Assembly (NCBI GenBank): GCA_039818825.1
Contig: JBCBTD010000018.1
Coordinates: forward strand, 1-64,000
Length of the DNA stretch: 64,000 nt
Source of the DNA: JBCBTD01 sp039818825
GTDB lineage: Bacteria > Pseudomonadota > Alphaproteobacteria > Geminicoccales > Geminicoccaceae
Reading direction: 5' to 3'
Position 1 is the stretch's first letter; each line of letters begins with the position of its first letter. This document shows positions 18,638 through 26,842 of this stretch, piece after piece. A program made the translations under genes and the position numbers. A model generated the notes under the pieces. It was not told the origin of the DNA. It made no database searches and saw nothing but the letters and a program-made list of their open reading frames with translations.

Positions 18638-19573
18638 ATGAAGGGTTTGACCCTGAAACACCTCAGGTACTTCGAGGCGCTGGCACGGCATGGGCACTTC
18701 GGCCGTGCGGCCGAGGCCTGCGCGATCACGCAACCGGCGTTGTCCCTTCAGATCAAGGAATTGGAGACGATGCTCGGCGCGCCCCTCGTCGAGCGCGCTG
18801 CGCGCCAGTTGCGGCTGACGACGCTCGGAGAGGATTTTCTGTTGCGGGCCCGCAAGATCTTGCTCGAGGTCGATGAACTGCAGGACCTCGTGCGTGCCAC
18901 GAAGGGGCCTCTGACCGGCAGGCTGCGCCTTGGCGTCATCCCAACGGTGGCACCCTATCTTCTTCCCGACGTGATCAGGGCTCTTTCGGCCCGATTGCCG
19001 GCGCTCGAGATCCAACCGCGGGAATCCGTGACGAGGTCCTTGATCGACGATCTCTTGGAGTCTCGCCTCGACGCGGCGATCGTCGCTTTGCCGATATCGG
19101 AACCAGCGCTGCAAGAATTCGCCCTGTTTCAGGAAGACTTCGTGTTGGTAAGGCCACTGGAGGACGCCGACAAAACCATACCGAGCCCAGAAAATCTGCG
19201 GAAGATGCGGTTGCTTCTGCTGGAAGAGGGCCATTGCTTTCGCGATCAGGCGCTCTCCTTCTGCGAAATGAAGACGGCGTCGCCGCGCTATTTGATGGAA
19301 GGGAGTTCTCTGTCGACCCTGGTGCAAATGGTCGGGGCCGGCATGGGACTGACGCTCATCCCCGAAGTGGCGTTGTCGTTGGAAACGAGCTCAGCGCGCG
19401 TGTCGGTCGCGCGGTTCGCACCGCCCAGCCCCTCCCGCACGGTCGGCATGGTCTGGCGCAAGACCAATCCCCTGGCCGAACAGCTGATGCAGGTCGGCGC
19501 CATCGTGCGCGAGGTGGGCCACAGGAAACGCGACGATCTTGGCGCGAACGGCGCAACGGTCCTTGCTCCCTAG
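18638..19573 (+). CDS. oxyR: OxyR, LysR-type hydrogen peroxide sensor
   Basis: About 311 residues. A winged helix-turn-helix is at the N-terminus (LRYFEALARHGHFGRAAEAC, then TQPALSLQIKELE). The effector domain carries the redox pair Cys200 and Cys209 in EGHCFRDQALSFCE, matching Cys199 and Cys208 of the E. coli protein in spacing. Oxidation by peroxide forms the disulfide and activates antioxidant genes, here the divergent katG. GAGG lies just before the start codon. Confidence 0.96.
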   Translation: MKGLTLKHLRYFEALARHGHFGRAAEACAITQPALSLQIKELETMLGAPLVERAARQLRLTTLGEDFLLRARKILLEVDELQDLVRATKGPLTGRLRLGVIPTVAPYLLPDVIRALSARLPALEIQPRESVTRSLIDDLLESRLDAAIVALPISEPALQEFALFQEDFVLVRPLEDADKTIPSPENLRKMRLLLLEEGHCFRDQALSFCEMKTASPRYLMEGSSLSTLVQMVGAGMGLTLIPEVALSLETSSARVSVARFAPPSPSRTVGMVWRKTNPLAEQLMQVGAIVREVGHRKRDDLGANGATVLAP

Positions 19574-19837
19574 CAGCGGCTCTTCTTCGCGTGCAGAGCG
19601 AAGCGGATCGACGGCCCTGGAGCGTCAACTGGGTCATGACGCGCTGAAGCTACCGCGAGGACTCCAGGGGCAGCTTGAAGCCGCAAGGCAGGCCCGTTGA
19701 TCACACTAGAGCCGGCATCCAGAACGCTAGGCCGTAGGTGGGTTCTCGTCCGTTCCGAACCAAGCTGATGCTAGCTTTCCGTGTGTCGACGAACGCTACC
19801 GCCGGCACCCCGCCGATCATCGATGGTTCTGCCAACC

Positions 19838-20140
19838 TCACCGCAGCGGAAAATGCGGGCGGTCGGTGTTGTAGTGGGTGCTGAGGTAGTCGAGGATCGT
19901 GGTACGCAATTCGGCGTCGGGCTCCGCCATGCCCTGGTCCTCGACCATCCAGTCGATCAACTCGTCCCAGGCGTGGCGGGTGAGACCTTGTTGGGCGACC
20001 AGCCGTTCGGAATGGCAGGCGGCGCAGGTGTAGTAGGTCTCCTCCGCGCCTTGGTCCGGGTAGAGGACACCGAACTCCTCGGCTGCCGCGGGCGCGACGG
20101 CAGGTGCCAGAACCGTGAGCACCAGCAGCAAACGGCGCAT
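19838..20140 (-). CDS. Small c-type cytochrome, sulfite dehydrogenase electron acceptor
   Basis: About 100 residues: a signal peptide (first 20 residues, cleaved near APAAAEE) and one haem motif, CAACH. The distal Met ligand is likely in EDQGMAEPD. It starts 9 bases after the molybdoenzyme gene stop, as sorB/soxD-type cytochromes do. It would take electrons from the molybdenum subunit in the periplasm and pass them to the respiratory chain. Confidence 0.9.
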   Translation of the reverse strand: MRRLLLVLTVLAPAVAPAAAEEFGVLYPDQGAEETYYTCAACHSERLVAQQGLTRHAWDELIDWMVEDQGMAEPDAELRTTILDYLSTHYNTDRPHFPLR

Positions 20141-20148
20141 CGTCCGCC

Positions 20149-21411
20149 TCAGGAGACGCGCACCGCGACCCGCTGCATGGTGTTGTTCAGATAGCCCTTC
20201 GGGTTCCAGGCGATGGCAAAGGGCTGCATGTCGCCGCCATTGTCGGCAGCTCGGGCCCAAATCTCGTAGTAACCCGGTTCCGGGAAGGTGACGTTGGTGC
20301 GCCAGTTCTGCCAGGCGCCGGTGTTGACCGGCGCGTCCAGTTCGGTCGGCAGCCAGGTCGCGCCGAAGTCGATCGAGAGATCCACCGCTTCGACCAGCCG
20401 GTCGCCGGACCAGGCATGGCCGCGGACCTCGATGGTGTCGCCGGTCGCCGAGTCGTTGGCGGGCGAGGTGATGATGGACTTCACCGGCATCCGCTCGATG
20501 ATCTCGAAGTCGGCCTCGTCGACCTCCTCGCCCGGTGCCACCGGGCGGTTGGGCACGCGGTAGGAGGTGCCCGTCATCTTCGCGCCGTCGTGGACCTGAT
20601 CGCGCAGCCAGAGCCGGGTCAGCCACTTCTGTGAGCAGGAGCCGGGCCATCCGGGTACGACCAGGCGCAAGGGCGCGCCGTTCATGAGGTGCAACGGCGC
20701 GCCGTTCATGCCGAAGGCGATCATGACGTCCGCGGTCATCGCCTTGGCGACCGGGAGCCCGCGCGAGATCGGCAGCTTGGCCGGGTCGCCCGAAAGGTGC
20801 GTGTCCGCGCCCTCGTGGGCGGTGTAGACGACGCCCGGCTGGACGCCGGCCCGCTCCAGCACGTCGCGCAGGCGAACGCCGGTCCATTCGGCGCAGCCGA
20901 CGGCACCCAGGGTCCACTGGTTGCCGGACGCAGGGGGATCGAAGAAGGCGCGGCCATTGCCACCGCACTCGATCACCAACGCCTGGGTCAGCACCTCGAA
21001 CTGGTCCTGGAGGTCGGCGATGGTGAGTTGCAGCGGCGTGTCGACCATGCCGTCGACGGTCAAGGTCCAGCCGTCGGGGTCGACGTCGTCGGGCGGCAGG
21101 CCGTTGTTGCGGATGAAGTGTCGCGCCGTCGGCGTGATCGGGTCGTCCAGCAGGTGCGCTGGCGTCTCCGCGTTCAGCGGACGGTCGTTGAGCAGAGTCA
21201 GACCGTCCTTGCCGGCGAGGAGGTCGTCGGCCGCGAACGCTGCGGGCACGAGGCCGGGAGGTGCGAACCGCTCGAACGGCACGTTCATGCCGACGATGGC
21301 CCCGATGGTCCCGAGGCCGGCACCTTGGATGAACCGGCGCCGCCCACCAGGCGGCGGTGTCGCCGATTCGACGGTGCCCGAACGGCTGTGGCTGGACTCT
21401 TCGGTCGCCAT
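20149..21411 (-). CDS. Molybdopterin sulfite dehydrogenase-like catalytic subunit (SorA/SoxC type)
   Basis: About 420 residues. A Tat signal is at residues 24-40 (RRRFIQGAGLG), so the folded cofactor-bound enzyme is exported. The oxidoreductase molybdopterin domain has the molybdenum-ligating Cys149 in IECGGNGRA, and a C-terminal Mo-co dimerisation domain follows (TSPANDSATGDTIEVRGHAWSGD). It likely oxidises sulfite to sulfate, passing electrons to the downstream cytochrome. SoxC itself needs other Sox genes, which are not nearby, so SorA-like is the better guess. The gene lies behind a 54-residue ORF and a LacI regulator. Confidence 0.9.
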   Translation of the reverse strand: MATEESSHSRSGTVESATPPPGGRRRFIQGAGLGTIGAIVGMNVPFERFAPPGLVPAAFAADDLLAGKDGLTLLNDRPLNAETPAHLLDDPITPTARHFIRNNGLPPDDVDPDGWTLTVDGMVDTPLQLTIADLQDQFEVLTQALVIECGGNGRAFFDPPASGNQWTLGAVGCAEWTGVRLRDVLERAGVQPGVVYTAHEGADTHLSGDPAKLPISRGLPVAKAMTADVMIAFGMNGAPLHLMNGAPLRLVVPGWPGSCSQKWLTRLWLRDQVHDGAKMTGTSYRVPNRPVAPGEEVDEADFEIIERMPVKSIITSPANDSATGDTIEVRGHAWSGDRLVEAVDLSIDFGATWLPTELDAPVNTGAWQNWRTNVTFPEPGYYEIWARAADNGGDMQPFAIAWNPKGYLNNTMQRVAVRVS

Positions 21412-21520
21412 TGGCTGCGCTCCCTGATTGCGCCTTTGGCTCCGATATACACCGCTTCGGCGGCTTCGCCACGGCGCTCGCAACGTCGCGGCAGGCGAGG
21501 GCGGGTTCGGGCTCACCGGT

Positions 21521-21685
21521 TCAGGTGCCGGCGGTGAGCGACACCAGGAGCCAGGTGACGAAGCCGCCCACGGCGCCGGCCATCACCGACTCGCCGAAGC
21601 GGGATCGCCGGCGCTGGCGGGCGCGGGGGAGAGGGCCGCGGCCGACGCCGAGATCGCGGAACAGGTAGCTGGCGGGGATCATCAT
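21521..21685 (-). CDS. 54-residue hypothetical protein with one membrane helix
   Basis: The protein starts MMIPASYLFRDLGVGRG, continues with a strongly basic middle (ARQRRRSRFGESV) and ends in a hydrophobic helix (MAGAVGGFVTWLLVSL). GGAGA lies seven bases before the ATG. The LacI-type operator pair lies just upstream, and the sulfite dehydrogenase genes follow 109 bases downstream on the same strand. Basic residues before the helix predict the N-terminus in the cytoplasm. No function is known to me; a small membrane partner or regulator of the downstream enzyme is possible. Confidence 0.65.
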   Translation of the reverse strand: MMIPASYLFRDLGVGRGPLPRARQRRRSRFGESVMAGAVGGFVTWLLVSLTAGT

Positions 21686-21707
21686 GGGGTGGTCTCCGAT
21701 GCAAACT

Positions 21708-21719
21708 TGAATCGATTCA
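21708..21719. promoter_or_regulatory. LacI-family operator O1
   Basis: A perfect 12-base palindrome, TGAATCGATTCA, lies 22 bases upstream of the 54-residue ORF start. The central CG with AT flanks is typical for LacI/GalR-type operators. A near copy lies 58 bases away centre to centre. Confidence 0.8.
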
Positions 21720-21765
21720 TATCATATCGAGCCCAAACCCTCCAAGCATTTGCCTCCACAGTCTT

Positions 21766-21777
21766 CGAATCGATTCA
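21766..21777. promoter_or_regulatory. LacI-family operator O2
   Basis: CGAATCGATTCA, sharing the perfect core GAATCGATTC with O1, lies 26 bases before the LacI-type regulator start. With O1 at a 58-base centre distance (about five and a half helical turns), looping or separate control of the two divergent promoters are both possible. Confidence 0.8.
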
Positions 21778-21803
21778 AATCTGTGCTAAACGACGTGATC
21801 ATG

Positions 21804-22847
21804 ATGACGATCAGGCTGGCCGACGTGGCGCGCGCGGCCGGCGTTTCGCAAGGTACCGCTTCGAACGTGTTCAACCGGCCGGAGCAGGTCTCGACGGCGC
21901 TTCGGGAGCGCGTGCTGGCGGCGGCAGCGCGGCTGGGCTACCTGGGGCCGGCGCCGGCCGGCCGGGCGTTGCGCTCAGGAAAGGCGCACCTGATCGCGCT
22001 GGTGGCGGAGGCCGACGTCGTCTACGTGCTGACCGACCCGTTCTGTCAGCGACTGCTCGCCGGGATCGGCGCGGCGTGCGACGTGGCCGGAAGCGGCGTG
22101 GCGGTCGTGCCTGCCGTCACCGGTGGTGGCGGTCGCTGGTCGATGGAGACGGCCATCGCCGACGGCTTCGTGCTCTTCTGCAACGATGAGCCGGAGCGGC
22201 TGTTGGCATTGGCGACACGGCGCGGCCTGCCGTTCGTCGCGGTCGATTCGGGGCCGGTGGTCGGTGCGTCGACGGTTCGGATCGACGACCGCGCCGCCGC
22301 GTTCGCGGCAGCCACGCACCTCACGGCGCTCGGCCACCGGCGGGTTGCCGTCCTGAGCCTCGAGCTTGCCCCCGACGGGCGGTTCGGCTCGGTCGATGCT
22401 ACGCGGATGGCGCAGGCCCGTCATGCCGTGACGCGCGATCGGCTCGCCGGCTACCGCGACGCGCTCGCCGCGGCCTCCGTCGATTGGCCGAGCGTGCCGG
22501 TCTACGAGACAGCCAACGACCGCGGCACGGTCGACGCAGCGCTCGGTTCGTTGCTGAGCAACGACCCACGACCAACGGCCTTGATCGCCATGTCCGACGT
22601 CATCGCGCGGCACGCCATCCGCCACCTGGCCGGGCTCGGCCTGTCCGTGCCGGGCGATCTGTCGATCATCGGCTTCGACGACGTGCCGGACCCGATGGGA
22701 GCGGGGCCGCCGCTCACCACCATCCGCCAGCCGATCGAGGCGAAGGGCGAGGTCGCTGGCGGGATGCTCCTTGGGTTGGTCGAGCCGGGCGACGTGGTGC
22801 TGCCGGCCGAGCTCGTAGTGCGCGGATCGACGGAACGAGCCCGCTAG
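21804..22847 (+). CDS. LacI-family transcriptional regulator
   Basis: About 347 residues. The N-terminal helix-turn-helix (IRLADVARAAGVSQGTASNVFN) and hinge are followed by a periplasmic-binding-protein-like effector domain that ends in IIGFDDVPDP and TTIRQP, as usual for the family. Two nearly identical palindromes lie just upstream, so it probably controls itself and the divergent genes (the 54-residue ORF, then the sulfite dehydrogenase pair). ATGs at 21801 and 21804 are equally possible starts. The effector, perhaps a sugar or small metabolite, is unknown. Confidence 0.93.
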   Translation: MTIRLADVARAAGVSQGTASNVFNRPEQVSTALRERVLAAAARLGYLGPAPAGRALRSGKAHLIALVAEADVVYVLTDPFCQRLLAGIGAACDVAGSGVAVVPAVTGGGGRWSMETAIADGFVLFCNDEPERLLALATRRGLPFVAVDSGPVVGASTVRIDDRAAAFAAATHLTALGHRRVAVLSLELAPDGRFGSVDATRMAQARHAVTRDRLAGYRDALAAASVDWPSVPVYETANDRGTVDAALGSLLSNDPRPTALIAMSDVIARHAIRHLAGLGLSVPGDLSIIGFDDVPDPMGAGPPLTTIRQPIEAKGEVAGGMLLGLVEPGDVVLPAELVVRGSTERAR

Positions 22848-22886
22848 CGGGTCGTTCATCCGCTCGGGTGGCTCGGCTGCGTCAGC

Positions 22887-23453
22887 TCACGCCGTCTGCC
22901 GGCCGAACCACATCCGCGAAAAGATTCCGTCCCGGTTGAGCAGCGCGTGCTTCAGGGCGGCCACCACGTGGATGACGACGACCACCATCAGCACCTTGCC
23001 CAAGACGTCGTGGCTGAGCTTGAAGATGGCCTCCCAGGTCGCGCTGGGGCCGAGGACGTGGGGGATCGGCACGATGCCGAACGCCACGGTCGGCAGGCCG
23101 AGTGTGCTGGTCGACGTCATGAGATAGCCGGTGAGCGGTACGAGGACCATCAAGGCGTAGAGCGTGCCGTGGGAGATCGCCGACGCCCGCCGGGTCAGCC
23201 ACGAGCTGTTGGCCGGCAGGGGCGGTACCGGATTGAGCAGCCGCCAAACGATCCGCAAGAGCAACAGCGCGACGACGACGAAGCCGAAAGACTTGTGCAA
23301 TTGGTAGAGCTGGAACTTGGTCTGCAGGTCGCTCTGCGGCCAGTCGGTCATGACCATGCCGCCGACGAACATGCCGACGAGCAAAAAGGCCATCAGCCAA
23401 TGCAGTCCTTTGGCGACGCTACCCCAGCGTTCGCGGCTGTTGACCAGTGCCAT
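22887..23453 (-). CDS. Cytochrome b561-type membrane protein
   Basis: About 188 residues with four membrane helices. Haem-ligand His candidates are in KGLHWLMAF, YQLHKSFGF, KLSHDVLG and VIHVVAALKH. It belongs to the bacterial CybB type, a quinol-linked electron carrier. The gene follows a YceI gene by four bases; b561 and YceI often travel together, where YceI may bind an isoprenoid quinone. Confidence 0.92.
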   Translation of the reverse strand: MALVNSRERWGSVAKGLHWLMAFLLVGMFVGGMVMTDWPQSDLQTKFQLYQLHKSFGFVVVALLLLRIVWRLLNPVPPLPANSSWLTRRASAISHGTLYALMVLVPLTGYLMTSTSTLGLPTVAFGIVPIPHVLGPSATWEAIFKLSHDVLGKVLMVVVVIHVVAALKHALLNRDGIFSRMWFGRQTA

Positions 23454-23457
23454 GGCA

Positions 23458-24024
23458 TCACCCCTCCCGATCGGCCTCGATGCGGAATAGCACGGCGACG
23501 TCGAGGCCGACGAGACTGCCGCTCGTGAACTCGCCGGTGCCGACGTCGAACTCCGTCCGCACCAGCTCGGCCCGGCCCTCGGCGACCGCGCGACCGCCGT
23601 CGATCGCGATGGTGAAGGTCAAGGGCACCTCGCGGCTGATTCCCTTCAACGACAAGGTGCCGGCGGCGCGGTAGCGGTTGTCCTCCAGCCGTTCGAAGCC
23701 AGTCGCTTCGTAGACCGCGTTCGGGAAGTTGCTGGTGTCGAACCAGGTTACGCTCGGCAGTTGCTGGGTGCGCTCGACCGCGCCGGCCTCCGCGCTGGTG
23801 ACGTCGACGTCGACCCGGACGCTGGAGTTCTCCAGGTCGGCCTCGTCGAAGTGAACCTCGGCCTCGAACCGCTCGAAGCTGCCTTCGAACGCGCTGCCGC
23901 CCTGGGTTCCCTCGAAACCTAGACGGCTCGCATCGCCGTCGACTCGCCAAGCCGGCGGCTCTGCGGCTGCGGCGGAGGCCGCCAGCGCCGCCAACACGAA
24001 CGTGATCGCGGTCTTGCCCATCAT
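23458..24024 (-). CDS. YceI-family periplasmic lipid-binding protein
   Basis: About 188 residues. A signal peptide (cleaved near AAAAEPP) is followed by a lipocalin-like beta-barrel with the family pattern VDGDASRLGFEGTQGGSAFEGSFERF. YceI proteins bind polyisoprenoids such as quinones in the periplasm. Start choice is between adjacent ATGs at 24024 and 24021, with GGGAG upstream. It forms an operon with the b561 gene. It overlaps no other gene and is divergent from the SGNH hydrolase. Confidence 0.9.
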   Translation of the reverse strand: MMGKTAITFVLAALAASAAAAEPPAWRVDGDASRLGFEGTQGGSAFEGSFERFEAEVHFDEADLENSSVRVDVDVTSAEAGAVERTQQLPSVTWFDTSNFPNAVYEATGFERLEDNRYRAAGTLSLKGISREVPLTFTIAIDGGRAVAEGRAELVRTEFDVGTGEFTSGSLVGLDVAVLFRIEADREG

Positions 24025-24124
24025 GCTCTCCCACCTGGTGAGGACTTCGACGAAGATGGCATGCACGGCCTGTCGAAACAGACGGCCGCTGGGGGAAGTC
24101 CGTTTCGATCGGAGAAACGATTCC

Positions 24125-24871
24125 GTGTCTTGGCGCCGCCGTGCACTCCTGGGTTCGCTGCCGCTCTGGCTCGGCGCCGCGGCACCTCTGCCGACGTCCG
24201 AGCAGCTCCGGCTTTTTGCCAGCGCCGACGAGGTCGCACCCTCGCCGCCGGGGACGGTCCTGTTCGTCGGCAGCTCGACGATACGATTGTGGCCGCGGCT
24301 GGCCGATGACTTCGCGCCTTTGGCGGTGGTGCAGCGCGGCTTCGGCGGGGCGACGCTCGCCGAGGTGGTGACCCATGCCGACGTCTTGTTCGCCCCACAT
24401 CGGCCGGCGGCGATCGTGCTCTACGCCGGCGAGAACGACATCGCTGCCGGGGCCAGCCCGGCCGACGTCGCCGAACGTTTCAGCGACCTCCTGGACCGCC
24501 TCGCCGTTCTGTATCCCGAGCCGGTGCCGATCATCGTACCCGGTCCGAAGCCCAGCCTCGCCCGTGCCGAGCTGTGGCCGGCCATGCAGGCGACGACCGT
24601 GGCACTGTCCGACGTCGCTTCGCCCGTCCACGACGTCCAAGTGATCGATCTGGCACCGAGGCTGGTCGGTCCAGAGGGGCGTTTGCAGCCGTCGCTCTAC
24701 GCACCGGACCTGCTGCATTTCTCGGAGGCAGGCTACCGGGTGTTGCGCGCCATCGTCGCCGAGGCGCTGGTCGATGCTGGTGCCATCGGCGAATCGGGTC
24801 GTGACGGGCCGCAGCCGGGCTCTGCCGGCGGCACGTTCGAGCCCGTTGCCGCGGTGACCCCGGCGCCCTAG
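24125..24871 (+). CDS. Exported SGNH/GDSL-type hydrolase
   Basis: About 248 residues from a GTG with GGAGA nine bases upstream. The start SWRRRALLGSLPLWLG is Tat-like. SGNH blocks are visible: the Ser in VGSSTIRLW, Gly in RGFGGATL, the Asn in YAGENDIAAG and the Asp/His pair in APDLLHFSEAGY. It is an esterase or lipase of the GDSL type acting outside the cytoplasm; the substrate is unknown. It has no clear operon partner. Confidence 0.88.
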   Translation: MSWRRRALLGSLPLWLGAAAPLPTSEQLRLFASADEVAPSPPGTVLFVGSSTIRLWPRLADDFAPLAVVQRGFGGATLAEVVTHADVLFAPHRPAAIVLYAGENDIAAGASPADVAERFSDLLDRLAVLYPEPVPIIVPGPKPSLARAELWPAMQATTVALSDVASPVHDVQVIDLAPRLVGPEGRLQPSLYAPDLLHFSEAGYRVLRAIVAEALVDAGAIGESGRDGPQPGSAGGTFEPVAAVTPAP

Positions 24872-25055
24872 AGCCGGTGCATCGTGACCGCGCAGCCGAG
24901 GCATGGCACCGAGCGTTGGTGCGCGTGAGAATTGCGGGCCGGGCTGCTGCTGGCGCTTCGCTTTCGCCGAGAACGGACCAGGGCCGATCGTGCTATGGGG
25001 AACCGGTGGCAACGGCGGTTCGCGCCGGAACACCAGTCAAGTAGCGAGATCCGAA

Positions 25056-26285
25056 ATGCGGTCCATACCTGCCGCACGCGGCCATGTCGTCCCGCTTCTC
25101 CAGAACGGGTTTCGACCGTTCTTCTTGGGTGGCGCGCTCTGGCTCGCCTTCGCTACCCCGTACTGGTTGTGGCTGCTGTTGGACGGCCGTAGCGGCTGGA
25201 GCCGACTCGACCCTCTCGCTTGGCATCAGCACGAGACGTTGTTCGGCGGCATCGGCGCTATCGTCGTGGGCTTTCTGTTGACGGCCGTGCCCAACTGGAC
25301 CGGGCGACTGCCACTCCGCGGCCGACCGCTCCTCTTGATGGCGCTCCTTTGGGCGGTTGCGCGCGGTGCAAACCTGACCAGCAGCGTCCTGCCGCCCTGG
25401 CTCGCCCCGCTGCTGGACGCGGGCTTCCTCACCGCGGTCACACTCTTTGCATCCCGTGAGATCTGGGTTGGCCGCAACTGGCGCAACCTGCCGCTGGTCG
25501 GTCTGGTGGGCGCATTCGCCCTGGCGGCGTGGGGCTCACACCTGGCGAGCCTTGGCATCGGCGATGGCGACGTCTGGCGCCGGTTCGGGATTGCTGCGGT
25601 CGTGCTCTTGGTCGGGCTGATCGGCGGCCGCGTCGTGCCGAGCTTCACGACCAACTGGCTGAAGAAGCGAGGCGAGGCACATCTACCGATCCCCTTCGGC
25701 CGCTTCGACGTCGCCAGCCTCGCACTCCTCGCGGTGACCATGCTCGCCTGGACCGTCGCACCGGATGCTCGGCTGACCGCATGGGTCGCGCTCGCAGCGG
25801 GTGTCGTCCACCTGGTCCGCCTCGCGCGCTGGTGCGGGCACCGCACGTTGGCCGAGCCGCTCGTCACCATCCTGCATGTCGGCTACCTGTGGGTGGGGGT
25901 CGGCTTGGTCCTCGTCGGCCTGGTGGGTCTGGTACCGGCGCTGGTCGGTTTGAACACCACACACGCGCTGACGGCAGGCGCGCTCGGCACGATGACGCTG
26001 GCGGTGATGACCCGCGCGTCCCTCGGCCACACCGGGCGCGCGCTGGTGGCCGACGGCCCGACCATCGCCATCTACGCTCTGGTCGTTCTGGGCGCTCTCG
26101 TGCGTGTCGTCGGCGACGTGGCAGGGATGGGCTTCACCACGGCGAGGCTGGTCGCGGCGCTCGCCTGGTCGGGCGCCTACCTGGGGTTCGCGTTGCACTA
26201 CGGCCCCATGCTCGTGCGCCCGCGTACCGACGCCGTAGCAGACGGTCCGGCGGGGGCCGCCGAGGCAGCGCGCGAGCGCGGGTGA
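25056..26285 (+). CDS. NnrS family haem-copper membrane protein
   Basis: About 409 residues with about twelve membrane helices. NnrS marks are FRPFFLGGALWLAF, WHQHETLFGGIGAIVVGFLLTAVPNWTG and the late TTHALTAGALGTMTLAVMTRASLGHTGR. NnrS proteins are linked to nitric oxide tolerance and denitrification. The ATG at 25056 begins directly before the conserved N-terminus; earlier in-frame codons add unconserved sequence. I found no FNR/NNR-type box in the 180 bases upstream. It is convergent with a decayed membrane-protein gene. Confidence 0.93.
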   Translation: MRSIPAARGHVVPLLQNGFRPFFLGGALWLAFATPYWLWLLLDGRSGWSRLDPLAWHQHETLFGGIGAIVVGFLLTAVPNWTGRLPLRGRPLLLMALLWAVARGANLTSSVLPPWLAPLLDAGFLTAVTLFASREIWVGRNWRNLPLVGLVGAFALAAWGSHLASLGIGDGDVWRRFGIAAVVLLVGLIGGRVVPSFTTNWLKKRGEAHLPIPFGRFDVASLALLAVTMLAWTVAPDARLTAWVALAAGVVHLVRLARWCGHRTLAEPLVTILHVGYLWVGVGLVLVGLVGLVPALVGLNTTHALTAGALGTMTLAVMTRASLGHTGRALVADGPTIAIYALVVLGALVRVVGDVAGMGFTTARLVAALAWSGAYLGFALHYGPMLVRPRTDAVADGPAGAAEAARERG

Positions 26286-26353
26286 CAGGTTGGGTGCGGG
26301 ACGCGCTGGCCGGGCCCCGGCGCTTCGCTACGGACGGCACTGCCGGGTGATCG

Positions 26354-26820
26354 CTACAGGCCGCCTTGGGCGCCGCGGACCGCTGCAGCGGCCGTGATCA
26401 GGCCTGCGGTCACGAGCACGCGGTGCAGGCGCCGGACGAGCCGCAGCGTGCCTTGCGGATCGCGCGCCACGCGACGGTGGAGCCATCGGCGCAGACACAG
26501 CGGCTCGGCGACGACGAGGACGACCGTGATGATCACCCAGACCGCCACCGCTGCGTGCATCCACGAGAAAGCGGTCTCCGGCAACCGAACCCAGAGGAAC
26601 AGCCGGTCCGCGAGGCGGACGCCGCTCGTCCCGGCCAGGAGCGTCTAGAGCGCGGCCAGGGCGGGAAACGGCCGTCGATGCGCTCGAACAGCGCGATCGG
26701 GTCGAGGCTGGACTAGAAACCGCGAACCGCCGGCAGGACGACCCAGATCACCATGGCGACGCCGCCGATCCGGTGGGCGACGGCAAGCACCTGGAGTGCG
26801 GCGGGCGCGCGCTAGGTCAT
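26354..26820 (-). pseudogene. Decayed CopD/DUF2269-like membrane protein gene
   Basis: From an ATG at 26820 the minus strand encodes membrane-protein sequence (QVLAVAHRIGGVAMVIWVVL, then LDPIALFERIDGRF). It is broken by amber codons after codon 2 and after VRGF, then a frameshift near 26670-26690 and a third TAG just before TLLAGTSGVRLADRL. The last 76 codons (26354-26584) are intact, with WMHAAVAVWVIITVVLVVAEPL and the Arg-rich LRLVRRLHRVL. All three TAGs could be former CAG. It lies 22 bases after bchE on the same strand and was probably once co-transcribed. Confidence 0.75.
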
Positions 26821-26842
26821 CCAGTGCGGCTCGTCCGATGGC

